Shown here: positions 44,934-53,533 of the stretch, in pieces
How positions within the stretch are numbered: the first letter of the stretch is position 1
Layout of the letters: every line of letters begins with the position of its first letter
Assembly (NCBI GenBank): GCA_035271585.1
Contig: DATERL010000098.1
Coordinates: 1 to 64,000, forward strand
DNA: 64,000 nucleotides
DNA from: Roseimarinus sp035271585
Lineage (GTDB): Bacteria; Bacteroidota; Bacteroidia; Bacteroidales; Prolixibacteraceae
Reading direction: 5' to 3'
Notes under the pieces: model-generated
Seen by the model: the letters and a program-made list of their open reading frames with translations, nothing else
Told to the model about the DNA's origin: nothing
Database searches by the model: none
Program-made: the position numbers and the translations under genes

Positions 44934-46547
44934 ATGAGCGAAGACCAAAAAAAAGCATTAGAACAACAGCTTTGGAATATTGCCAATACTTTAAGAGGCA
45001 AAATGGATGCTGACGAGTTCCGAGATTACATTCTCGGATTTATTTTTTATAAGTATTTGGCTGAGCGGATGGAGATTTATGCAAACTCAATTCTTAAGCA
45101 AGACAAAATAAACTATCGGGAAATTGACGAAAATAGCTCGCAAGGGCTAACTTTTATTGAAGCCATAAAGGAAGAATCACTCGAAAAATTAGGCTACTTT
45201 CTGAAACCTTCCGAATTGTTTAGCGAAATTGCAAAACGTGGCACTTCGACAGGCTCAGTGAGCACAACAGGCTCAGGCACCACAAGCAATTTTATACTTG
45301 GCGACCTTCAAACTATTCTTACCAATATCCAACTCAGTACAATGGGTACAGAAAGCGAAGAGGATTTTGACAACCTTTTCGAGGATATGGATTTGAACAG
45401 TACAAAACTTGGGAAAACGCCCGAAGCTAGAAATGAGATTATTGCAAAAGTGCTATCGCACCTTGACAAAATTGACTTTCAAATTGAGAATGTACAGACG
45501 CATGGCGATGCGTCTCAACGAGATGTTTTAGGCGATGCGTATGAATACCTGATAGGACAATTTGCCAGTGGTGCAGGAAAAAAAGCAGGTGAGTTTTATA
45601 CACCACAACAGGTTAGCATGGTATTGGCAAAACTTGTAACCACAGGTAAAACCAAACTCAAATCGGTTTACGACCCAACATGCGGCTCAGGCTCTTTATT
45701 ATTGAGGGTTGCAAAAGAGGTTAAAGAAGTGAGTAATTTTTACGGACAAGAGATGAACCGTACTACCTACAACCTTGCCCGAATGAATATGATTTTGCAC
45801 GGTGTACATTACCTTAAATTCAACATTAAACAAGAGGATACTCTTGAACATCCGCAGCATATTGACAAACAATTTGAAGCCATTGTAGCTAATCCGCCAT
45901 TTTCGGCACAATGGAGTGCAAACCCATTGTTTACAAGTGACGACCGTTTTAGCCAGTACGGAAAACTTGCCCCGAAAAGTAAAGCCGATTATGCTTTTGT
46001 GCAACACATGATATACCATTTGGCCGATAATGGAACCATGGCAATTGTATTGCCTCACGGTGCTTTATTTCGTGGCGGTGCAGAACAGCATATTCGTAAA
46101 TATTTAATTGAGGACAAGAATTATTTAGATGCGGTAATTGGTTTGCCGGCAAACTTGTTTTACGGCACAAGTATTCCAACTTGTATATTGGTTTTTAAAA
46201 AATGTAGAGAAAAACCCGATGATGTTCTGTTTATTGATGCAAGCAACAATTTTGAAAAAGTGAAAACACAGAATATGCTTCGCACAGAAGATATTGATAA
46301 AATTATTTCCACCTATCGCAACCGTACCGAAGAGGATAAATACAGCAAAAAAGCAAGGCTCGAAGAAATTACTGAGAACGACTATAACCTCAATATTCCA
46401 AGGTATGTGGATACGTTTGAAGCCGAACCAAACATTGATATTGAAGCCATTGCCAATAAACTTAAAGCATTGGACGAAACAATGAAACTAACTGATAGTA
46501 CGATTGCTCAGTTTTGTAAAGAATTGGATATTTCAACGCCTTTTTAA
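44934..46547 (+). CDS. hsdM: Type I restriction-modification methyltransferase subunit HsdM
   Basis: 537 residues. The SAM-binding motif is DPTCGSGSLLLR (from residue 247) and the catalytic motif is NPPF near 320, both in the N6-adenine methylase class. The N-terminal helical HsdM_N part (LEQQLWNIANTLRGKMDADEFRDYILGFIFYKYLAER) is complete. It methylates the target sequence given by HsdS. It is the first gene of a locus that continues, after an insertion, with hsdS, fic and hsdR. The length is normal. Confidence 0.95.
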   Translation: MSEDQKKALEQQLWNIANTLRGKMDADEFRDYILGFIFYKYLAERMEIYANSILKQDKINYREIDENSSQGLTFIEAIKEESLEKLGYFLKPSELFSEIAKRGTSTGSVSTTGSGTTSNFILGDLQTILTNIQLSTMGTESEEDFDNLFEDMDLNSTKLGKTPEARNEIIAKVLSHLDKIDFQIENVQTHGDASQRDVLGDAYEYLIGQFASGAGKKAGEFYTPQQVSMVLAKLVTTGKTKLKSVYDPTCGSGSLLLRVAKEVKEVSNFYGQEMNRTTYNLARMNMILHGVHYLKFNIKQEDTLEHPQHIDKQFEAIVANPPFSAQWSANPLFTSDDRFSQYGKLAPKSKADYAFVQHMIYHLADNGTMAIVLPHGALFRGGAEQHIRKYLIEDKNYLDAVIGLPANLFYGTSIPTCILVFKKCREKPDDVLFIDASNNFEKVKTQNMLRTEDIDKIISTYRNRTEEDKYSKKARLEEITENDYNLNIPRYVDTFEAEPNIDIEAIANKLKALDETMKLTDSTIAQFCKELDISTPF

Positions 46548-46793
46548 ATGAAACAACAAAACGCTATTCAAGTATTTGAAGACAAAAAGGTAAGAACTTT
46601 ATGGGATGCCGAACAAGAAAAATGGTGTTTTTCGATTATTGATGTAATTGAAATTTTAACTGGCAGTCCTAGACCTAGCAAATACTGGAACGCCTTAAAA
46701 ACGAAGCTCGCAAATGAAAGAAGTGAACTGTCCCAAAATATGGGACAGTTGAAAATGGCTGCCGAAGATAGTAAAATGCACATAACTGCTTAA
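46548..46793 (+). pseudogene. Truncated BRO-N-type antirepressor-like gene
   Basis: 81 residues starting directly after the hsdM stop. VFEDKKVRTLWDAEQEKWCFSIIDVIEILT and the PRPSKYWNALKTKL stretch are the start of BRO-N domain proteins, often found inside type I restriction operons. Full-length members continue for about 200 residues beyond SKMHIT. Here the frame ends at TAA just there, and the RAYT transposase gene begins three bases later. It appears cut off by that insertion. Confidence 0.65.
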
Positions 46794-46796
46794 TAA

Positions 46797-47435
46797 ATGA
46801 CCGATAAATACCAAAATAAATACCGTATACCATCAGCCCGATTGCAAAATTGGGATTATGGGGCAAATGGTGCCTATTTTATAACCATCTGTACCCACAA
46901 CCGCGAACATTATTTTGGTGAAATAATAAATGGCGAAATGATATTAAACGAATTAGGTAGAATTGTTGAAACAGAATGGATGAAAACCATTGAAATTCGC
47001 CCTGATATGAATTTGGAATTTGGTGAATTTGTTGTAATGCCCAACCATTTTCACGCCATCATTATAATTGGCAAAAATGAATACAATACGCAATGCGACG
47101 CGCAACGTACAACGTACAGACGCGATGCACATTGTACAGACGCGATGCATCGCGTCTCTACGATACACAACGCACAACGTACAGACGCGATGCATCGCGT
47201 CTCTACAATCGAATCAATTAATAAATTCGGACCGCAATCAAAAAATTTGGCATCAATTATTCGTGGTTTTAAATCGGCGGTAACAACAAATGCCCGTAAA
47301 ATCCATGCCGATTTTGCATGGCAATTCCGTTTTCACGACCATATTATCCGTAATACCGACGAATTTAATCGAATACAAACATACATTGCCAACAACCCAC
47401 AAAATTGGGATAATGATAAATTTCATGGAAAATAA
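46797..47435 (+). CDS. REP-associated tyrosine transposase (RAYT) carrying REP palindromes in its own reading frame
   Basis: 212 residues. The HUH motif is HFH in VMPNHFHAIIIIG (near residue 84). The late YIANNP motif carries the catalytic tyrosine, and the ends RIPSARLQNWDY and NPQNWDNDKF are typical of TnpA_REP proteins. These single-strand transposases move REP elements. Normal members have about 170-180 residues. The excess is a block of about 41 residues (near 101-141, with DAMHRVST repeated) encoded by two and a half REP palindromes. The frame stays open. It sits between hsdM and hsdS and appears to have cut the BRO-N gene. Whether the enlarged protein works is unknown. Confidence 0.88.
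   Translation: MTDKYQNKYRIPSARLQNWDYGANGAYFITICTHNREHYFGEIINGEMILNELGRIVETEWMKTIEIRPDMNLEFGEFVVMPNHFHAIIIIGKNEYNTQCDAQRTTYRRDAHCTDAMHRVSTIHNAQRTDAMHRVSTIESINKFGPQSKNLASIIRGFKSAVTTNARKIHADFAWQFRFHDHIIRNTDEFNRIQTYIANNPQNWDNDKFHGK
47110..47205. repeat. REP palindromes inside the RAYT gene
   Basis: The exact 20-bp palindrome agacgcgatgcatcgcgtct occurs at 47138-47157 and 47183-47202. A half copy (acagacgcgatgca) lies at about 47116-47129. Each is preceded by a (c)aacgtac- or ttgtac-like arm and followed by ctac. The copies are spaced 45 bp apart, a multiple of three, so the reading frame survives. Confidence 0.9.
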
Positions 47436-47462
47436 TAATATATTTATGGATGGGCGATTTAC

Positions 47463-47573
47463 CGACGTGATGCATCGCGATGCACAACGCGCAACGTACA
47501 GACGCGATGCATCGCGTCTCTACAACGCAACGCACAACGTACAACGTACAGACGCGATGCATCGCGTCTCTAC
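47463..47573. repeat. REP palindromes downstream of the RAYT gene
   Basis: The same 20-bp palindrome occurs at 47500-47519 and 47550-47569, and a decayed one at 47463-47480. The last copy is followed by tacaatcgaaccaa, close to tacaatcgaatcaa after the last copy inside the RAYT gene. The whole block has therefore probably been duplicated. Confidence 0.9.
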
Positions 47574-47630
47574 AATCGAACCAACCAATATTTATGGAAA
47601 TTATTAATTAGAATGAACAACCAATTTTAA

Positions 47631-48944
47631 ATGAAAACAACAAATATAAATATACCAAAATTGCGCTTTCCTGAATTTTCAGGAGAATGGGAAACAAAAA
47701 CATTGATAAATTTATCTGAAAATGGCTTTAGCAATGGAGCCTTTAACGACCCTAAAAAAGTAGGGAGTGGATATCTACTTATCAATGTAAAAGATATGTA
47801 CGTTGATGGTACTATAAATCCTGATAATCTAACAAGAGTGGCTTTAGATGAAAACGAATTTCTGAAAAACAGAGTTGAATTCGGAGATTTGTTTTTTACG
47901 AGGTCTTCATTAGTAAAAGAAGGTATTGCATACTCTAATGTGAACCTTAATCGTATTGATGATTTGACTTTTGATGGACATTTAATTAGAATGAGACCTA
48001 ATCAGAAAACAACCTCACCTATTTATTTGTATTATTGTTTTTCTACGAATACTGCAAGACTGCAATTTATTCGAAGAGGTAAAACAACAACAATGACAAC
48101 AATCGGGCAAGAAGATATTGCAACAGTTGAAATTTCAATCCCCACCCTTCCCGAACAACAAAAAATCGCCACTTTCCTCACCGCAGTTGACGAAAAACTA
48201 CAAGCCCTCAAACAAAAGAAAACCCTTTTAGAGCAATACAAAAAAGGGGTTATGCAAAGAATATTCAACCAAAGTCTGAACCTTGATTCACAAAATAGTC
48301 TGAACCATGATTTATCTGATTTGCCTGATGACCATGATTTTGAAAAACAAGAAAACCAAAAATCAGGACAATCAAGTGAATCCCAAAAATCAAGGTTCAG
48401 ACAATTGAGATTTAAAGATGAAAATGGAAACGAGTTTCCGAAATGGGAGAAGAAGAAGTTGGGGGAGGTATTTTCTACAATTGCCACAAAAAAATATCAA
48501 ATAAAATCAAGTGGCTTTAATTCATTTGGCAAATATAAAATTGTAGACCAAGGACAAGAGTTAATTGCAGGTTATTCAGACAAAACTGAAAATGTTTTTA
48601 AAGATTTCCCGGTAATTGTTTTTGGAGATCACACAACAATTGTAAAATACATTAATTTTGAATTTATAGTTGGAGCTGATGGCACTAAATTATTGAAAAA
48701 TAAAAACCAAGATAATTTGAAGTATCTATATTATAATCTTTGTTTTAATAATGTAGAACAACAAGGATACAAAAGACATTTTACTATGCTTTCAGAAATA
48801 TTAATACAATTACCTTCATTACAAGAACAAACCCGCATCGCCAATTTCCTCACCGCCATCGATGAAAAAATAAACCATACCGAAACCCAAATACAGCAAA
48901 CCCAAGAATATAAAAAAGGCTTGCTGCAAAAAATGTTTGTGTAG
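47631..48944 (+). CDS. hsdS: Type I restriction-modification specificity subunit HsdS with repeat-encoded linker
   Basis: 437 residues. Two target recognition domains (about 1-180 and 262-400) are each followed by the conserved helical region: PTLPEQQKIATFLTAVDEKLQALKQKK...YKKGVMQRIF and PSLQEQTRIANFLTAIDEKINH...EYKKGLLQKMF. HsdS picks the DNA sequence for both methylation and cleavage. Between the halves, residues about 215-258 come from a palindromic repeat element. The two domains differ in sequence, so the target is probably bipartite and asymmetric. The gene lies after the REP block and 174 bp before fic. Confidence 0.93.
   Translation: MKTTNINIPKLRFPEFSGEWETKTLINLSENGFSNGAFNDPKKVGSGYLLINVKDMYVDGTINPDNLTRVALDENEFLKNRVEFGDLFFTRSSLVKEGIAYSNVNLNRIDDLTFDGHLIRMRPNQKTTSPIYLYYCFSTNTARLQFIRRGKTTTMTTIGQEDIATVEISIPTLPEQQKIATFLTAVDEKLQALKQKKTLLEQYKKGVMQRIFNQSLNLDSQNSLNHDLSDLPDDHDFEKQENQKSGQSSESQKSRFRQLRFKDENGNEFPKWEKKKLGEVFSTIATKKYQIKSSGFNSFGKYKIVDQGQELIAGYSDKTENVFKDFPVIVFGDHTTIVKYINFEFIVGADGTKLLKNKNQDNLKYLYYNLCFNNVEQQGYKRHFTMLSEILIQLPSLQEQTRIANFLTAIDEKINHTETQIQQTQEYKKGLLQKMFV
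48274..48402. repeat. Palindromic element inside hsdS
   Basis: Gtctgaaccttgatt (48274-48288) is exactly inverted at 48388-48402. A near copy in direct orientation, gtctgaaccatgatt, lies at 48298-48312. The element is 129 bp, 43 codons, and keeps the hsdS frame. It encodes a polar Ser/Gln/Asp-rich linker (NSLNHDLSDLPDDHDFEK, then QENQKSGQSSESQKSR). Confidence 0.85.
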
Positions 48945-48950
48945 TATTAA

Positions 48951-49013
48951 ACCTGTTTTTCCTATAACGTTTCAATTTGCACCTGTTATTCCAGCTTTGC
49001 ACCTATTTTTCCT
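48951..49013 (+). promoter_or_regulatory. Short repeats between hsdS and fic
   Basis: Acctgtttttcct (48951), acctgttattcc (48981) and acctatttttcct (49001) are three close copies. The last two are part of a 20-bp tandem (tttgcacctgttattccagc, then tttgcacctatttttcctgt). They may be a regulator site. Confidence 0.45.
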
Positions 49014-49050
49014 GTATATTAGGAAGAGGATTTCGCCAAACAGCGTAAAT

Positions 49051-49140
49051 TATAATTGTTTTTCACCGAATATAATTGTTTTTCACTACTTTTGAATAAT
49101 CATATTTCACCAAAACAGATGGATAGTAATCATATTTCAC
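49051..49140 (+). promoter_or_regulatory. Four-copy operator-like repeat at the fic start
   Basis: Tataattgtttttcac occurs exactly at 49051-49066 and 49071-49086. A related form (a/g)taatcatatttcac ends at 49110 and again at 49140. The common core is TAAT-CA/TG-T-TTTCAC. The last copy lies inside the first codons of fic. Direct repeats across a promoter and start are typical of a repressor array, perhaps autoregulation. Confidence 0.55.
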
Positions 49141-50654
49141 TAAAAGTAACTGCTTTTCACGGGCGTAAAGCTCCTGAAGAGGGCATGCTGGTTGGATATG
49201 GTGCTATTATAGAGGCTTTTAATCTCGAAACACCCATCCCTAATATTCTTTCACTTATTAGCTCAAAAAAAAGGCAATACAAAAATAATGAATGGCAGGT
49301 ATTTACTTCCAGACACATGCCTGATGACACTTTGTATAAACAGCTGGTATTTGCCCTTAAATATGAAGGCGTTAACCTGCTTGTTATTAAAAAGTTATTT
49401 GAACATATTAGTGAAAATGATGCATTTATACTTTTACAAGAAGAGCCATTAGGACAGTACAGCAGAAAACTTTGGTTTTTATATGAGTGGCTTTTAAATA
49501 TAAAACTTCCTATTCCTGATTTGCAGGTTGCAAATTATGTTCCTTTGTTAGATGAAAATATTCAATTTGCTATTGAAAATGGAGAGAAATCAAGCCGTCA
49601 CCGCATTATAAATAATTTACCTGGCACACCGAATTTTTGTCCGCTAATACACAAAACCCCAAAGCTCGAAACTTATATATTGGCAAACCTTGCCGAACAA
49701 AAAAACGATTATTTAAAGGCAATACATAAAGATATCTTGCAACGGGCATCGGCATTCCTTCTGCTTAAAGACTCCAAAGCCTCATTCTCTATTGAGGGCG
49801 AAAATCCAAAAAGTAAGCGAGCTGCACGGTGGGGGCAAGCCATTGGACAAGCAGGTATGCGTGATTTAACAAAAACAGAGTTGCATCGTTTGCAACAGCT
49901 CGTTATTGAAAATCCAAGGTTTTTAGAAATGGGGTATCGCCAAAAAGGCGGATTTGTGGGCGAACATGATAGGGTAACAGGTGAGCCAATGCCCGACCAT
50001 ATTTCGGCAAAATGGCACGACCTTGATACGTTAATGGATGGGTTGATAGCAACCAACAATCTGATGCTTAAAAGCAATATGGATGCCGTAATAAGTGCTG
50101 CAGCTATTGCTTTTGGTTTTGTGTTTATTCATCCATTCGAAGATGGAAACGGACGTATTCACCGCTATTTAATCCACCATATTCTTAGCAAAAAGAAGTT
50201 TTCGCAGCAGGGTATAATATTTCCCGTTTCGTCAGCAATTCTTGATAAAATTGACGATTACAGAAAGGTACTAGAGAATTACTCGTTACCCTTGCTCGAT
50301 TTTATAGAGTGGAAAGAAACCAGCGATCATAATATAGAGGTGTTAAATGATACCATCGATTTTTATCGCTATTTCGATGCTACCAAGCAAGCCGAGTTTT
50401 TATTCGACTGCGTAAACCTAACCATAGAGGATATAATTCCTAAAGAAGTAGAGTATTTAACCCAGTACGATAGTTTCAAAAAGATAGTAGAGGAAGAGTA
50501 CGAAATGCCCGACCATACAATTGCTTTGTTGGTTCGCTTTTTAGAAAATGGCAACGGCTTACTATCAAAAAGAGCACGGGAAAAAGAATTTGAAAAACTT
50601 ACCGATACCGAAATACAAGATTTAGAAAAACTTTACGCTGATATATTTCATTAA
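49119..50654 (+). CDS. Fic domain protein within the type I restriction operon
   Basis: 511 residues from the ATG at 49119. An upstream TTG would place the repeat array in the coding region and is unlikely. The Fic motif HPFEDGNGRIHRYL begins at residue 338. The inhibitory motif SFSIEGENP has its glutamate at 226. The N-terminal third (LVGYGAIIEAFNLETPIPNILSLISSKKRQY) reads as a DNA-binding or substrate-recognition part but is not firmly assigned. The C-terminal part may contain a winged helix. It would AMPylate or otherwise modify a target protein. Its stop overlaps the hsdR start by one base (TAATG), which ties it to the restriction subunit. Confidence 0.9.
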   Translation: MDSNHISLKVTAFHGRKAPEEGMLVGYGAIIEAFNLETPIPNILSLISSKKRQYKNNEWQVFTSRHMPDDTLYKQLVFALKYEGVNLLVIKKLFEHISENDAFILLQEEPLGQYSRKLWFLYEWLLNIKLPIPDLQVANYVPLLDENIQFAIENGEKSSRHRIINNLPGTPNFCPLIHKTPKLETYILANLAEQKNDYLKAIHKDILQRASAFLLLKDSKASFSIEGENPKSKRAARWGQAIGQAGMRDLTKTELHRLQQLVIENPRFLEMGYRQKGGFVGEHDRVTGEPMPDHISAKWHDLDTLMDGLIATNNLMLKSNMDAVISAAAIAFGFVFIHPFEDGNGRIHRYLIHHILSKKKFSQQGIIFPVSSAILDKIDDYRKVLENYSLPLLDFIEWKETSDHNIEVLNDTIDFYRYFDATKQAEFLFDCVNLTIEDIIPKEVEYLTQYDSFKKIVEEEYEMPDHTIALLVRFLENGNGLLSKRAREKEFEKLTDTEIQDLEKLYADIFH

Positions 50655-53533
50655 TGAGCAAACAACCCGAACAAATATTAGAAGAAAAATTAGTTGAGCA
50701 ACTGCAAAAGCTCAATTATAGTTTTGTGAAAATTAGTAACGAAAAAGAGTTAATCGCCAATCTTAAAAGTCAACTAGAAAAGCACAACCAAAAGGTTCTT
50801 GAAAGTACAGGCTTGCAAGAATTTACTGAATGTGAATTTGAGCGAGTTCTTAATATATTAAGCAAAGGCTCTGTATTTGAAAAGGCAAAAACGTTAAGAG
50901 AAAAACAGCACATTGTTAGGGATAACGGAGAGAATCTTTACTTTGAGTTTATTCAAACCGAGCATTGGTGTCAAAATATATTTCAGGTTACGCATCAGGT
51001 AACCATAGAGGGAAAGTACAAAAACCGATACGATGTAACTTTACTTATAAACGGTTTGCCTTTGGTGCAAATTGAGCTCAAACGCCGAGGTCTTGAACTA
51101 AAAGAAGCTTTTAATCAAATTAACCGATATCAACGCCATTCTTTTGGTGCCAACGCAGCATTGTACCAATACATACAAATTTTTGTTATCAGCAATGGCG
51201 TAAATACAAAGTACTACGCCAACAATCACCGTCAATCATTTAAGCAAACCTTTTATTGGACAGACAAGGAGAACAAACGACTTACAAACATACTTAACGG
51301 TTTTACGAGCGATTTTTTAGCGCCTTGCCACATATCGAAAATGATATGCAAATACATTGTTCTGAACGAAACTCAAAAAATATTAATGGTACTTCGCCCC
51401 TACCAATTTTATGCGGTTGAATTACTTGTTGACAAGGTAATGCACAGCCACAACAATGGCTATATATGGCATACAACAGGCTCGGGCAAAACACTTACAT
51501 CTTTTAAAGCCAGTCAAATTCTTACCGCTTTACCAAAAGTAAAAAAAGTGGTTTTTGTGGTTGACCGTAAAGATTTGGACTATCAAACCACAAAGGAATT
51601 TAACAGTTTTAGTAAAGGAAGTATTGACGGAACAGACAACACAAAAGCATTAGTAAAACAACTTTCAGATGATACAAAGCTTATTGTAACCACCATTCAA
51701 AAGCTAAATACAGCAATTAGCCTAAAGAAGTATTTAGCCAGAATGGAAAAAATACAGAATGAGCGAATTGTTTTCATATTTGACGAGTGCCACCGTTCAC
51801 AATTTGGCGAAACCCACCAACGAATAAACAAGTTTTTTAACAATCCTCAAATGTTTGGGTTTACGGGTACACCAATTTTTGCCGATAATGCCATAAGGAA
51901 TGAATTGGGTAAGCGAACAACCAAAGAACTTTTTGGGGAATGCTTGCATAAATATGTAATTACGGATGCAATTAAGGATGAGAATGTTTTAAAATTCTCT
52001 GTTGAATACGTTGGAAGATACAAGAAGAAAGATAGCGCAACCGAAATAGATATTGAGGTAGAAGATATTGACACTAGAGAGTTAATGGAATCGCCTTATC
52101 GCTTAGAAAAAATTGTTGATTACATTTTAGCCAATCACAACAGGAAAACTCACAATAAGGAGTTTACGGCAATGTTCTGTATTAGCGGTATTGATACGCT
52201 GATTAAATACTACGATATTTTTCAACGAAAAAAGGAAGCGGGAGAGCATAATTTAAAGATTGCTACAATTTTCAGCTACGTGGCGAATGAAGAGGATGCT
52301 GATGCAAATGGCTTTATTCCTGACGAATTATCTGTTGTTGAAGAGCCAAAAGCATTATATGGCTTACACATGCATAGCAGAGAGAAATTAGACGAGTATA
52401 TTGAGGATTACAATAAAATGTTTGGTTCAAATTTCTCAACAAAAGATAGCGTTTCGTTTTACAACTACTATAACGACATTTCAAAAAAAGTAAAAGAGCG
52501 CAAAATTGACATTCTACTTGTTGTAAATATGTATTTAACAGGTTTTGACAGTCCACCATTAAATACTTTATACGTTGACAAGAACCTGAGATATCACGGC
52601 TTAATTCAATCATATTCTCGAACCAATAGAATACTAAACGAGCAAAAATCTCAGGGGAACATCGTCGTATTTCGTAATCTTAAAAAAGCAACAGATGAAG
52701 CAATAACTCTATTTAGCAATAAAGAGGCAATAGAGGTTATTATAATGGAACCCTATGAGGATTATGTGGGGAAATTCAATGCAGCATTTATTGAACTTCT
52801 GAAAATTACGCCAACTGTAAATAGCGTAAATGGTTTAGTGTCAGAGGAAGATGAATTAGAGTTTATTAAAGCGTTTCGTGAATTAATGCGTTTAAAGAAT
52901 GTGCTTGACACATTTTCTGATTTTAATTGGGAAGATTTAGCAATGGACGGTCAGCTGTTTGAGGATTTTAAAAGTAAATATCTTGACCTTTACGATAAAG
53001 TAAAAAACGACCACCAGAAAGAGAAAGTATCAATCCTAGAGGACGTTGATTTCGAGCTCGAACTAATTCACCGTGATGAAATAAACGTTACGTATATTAT
53101 TCAATTGCTCATAAAAATGAAATCAACAGTAAAGGCAGATGCAGCGCAAACAGAAAAAGAGATTTTCAACTTACTGAATACAGAATCTCTATTAAGAAGC
53201 AAACGAGAACTTATTGAAAGATTTATACAAGACAACTTGCCTGTAATTGAGGATACAGATGATATTACGGAGGAATTTGAAAAGTATTGGAGTAAAGAGC
53301 AACAAGAAGCATTTAACAAGCTAGTGAACGAGGAAAAATTATCCGTTGACAAAACTCAATCATTAATTGAAAGCTATTTGTATGCTGAAAGGGAACCGCT
53401 AAGAGATGAAATATTAGATTTATTATCGGGAGAACAACCAACGCTATTGGAAAGGAAAAAGGCAGGAGATAGAATTCTTAAAAAGATATTAAACTTTGTT
53501 GAAACATTTATAAACGGAATGGCAGGAAAATAA
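50654..53533 (+). CDS. hsdR: Type I restriction endonuclease subunit HsdR
   Basis: 959 residues. The nuclease part near residues 120-145 has RYDVTLLINGLPLVQIELKRRG with the D...ExK active site. The motor has TTGSGKT (about 273-279), DECH (377-380), FGFTGTPIF and the later helicase motifs (NMYLTGFDSP, YSRTNRI). The C-terminal helical part binds the methylase complex. It moves along DNA with ATP and cuts unmodified DNA. With hsdM and hsdS, the set is complete, so the system could be active. Confidence 0.95.
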   Translation: MSKQPEQILEEKLVEQLQKLNYSFVKISNEKELIANLKSQLEKHNQKVLESTGLQEFTECEFERVLNILSKGSVFEKAKTLREKQHIVRDNGENLYFEFIQTEHWCQNIFQVTHQVTIEGKYKNRYDVTLLINGLPLVQIELKRRGLELKEAFNQINRYQRHSFGANAALYQYIQIFVISNGVNTKYYANNHRQSFKQTFYWTDKENKRLTNILNGFTSDFLAPCHISKMICKYIVLNETQKILMVLRPYQFYAVELLVDKVMHSHNNGYIWHTTGSGKTLTSFKASQILTALPKVKKVVFVVDRKDLDYQTTKEFNSFSKGSIDGTDNTKALVKQLSDDTKLIVTTIQKLNTAISLKKYLARMEKIQNERIVFIFDECHRSQFGETHQRINKFFNNPQMFGFTGTPIFADNAIRNELGKRTTKELFGECLHKYVITDAIKDENVLKFSVEYVGRYKKKDSATEIDIEVEDIDTRELMESPYRLEKIVDYILANHNRKTHNKEFTAMFCISGIDTLIKYYDIFQRKKEAGEHNLKIATIFSYVANEEDADANGFIPDELSVVEEPKALYGLHMHSREKLDEYIEDYNKMFGSNFSTKDSVSFYNYYNDISKKVKERKIDILLVVNMYLTGFDSPPLNTLYVDKNLRYHGLIQSYSRTNRILNEQKSQGNIVVFRNLKKATDEAITLFSNKEAIEVIIMEPYEDYVGKFNAAFIELLKITPTVNSVNGLVSEEDELEFIKAFRELMRLKNVLDTFSDFNWEDLAMDGQLFEDFKSKYLDLYDKVKNDHQKEKVSILEDVDFELELIHRDEINVTYIIQLLIKMKSTVKADAAQTEKEIFNLLNTESLLRSKRELIERFIQDNLPVIEDTDDITEEFEKYWSKEQQEAFNKLVNEEKLSVDKTQSLIESYLYAEREPLRDEILDLLSGEQPTLLERKKAGDRILKKILNFVETFINGMAGK

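Noticed and set aside
47110..47573. Repeated palindromes with spacers that look at first like a CRISPR array
   Set aside because: Only four complete copies with unequal spacing, a perfectly palindromic 20-bp core, two of them inside a coding frame, and no cas genes. REP elements with their RAYT explain it.
47290..47607. ORF running from the RAYT gene through the downstream REP block
   Set aside because: Most of it is the shifted frame of the RAYT gene plus repeat-encoded DAMHRVST-type peptides. No independent domain.
49056..49118. TTG start for the fic gene before hsdR
   Set aside because: The added stretch is encoded by the operator-like repeats and is not protein-like. The ATG at 49119 is preferred.
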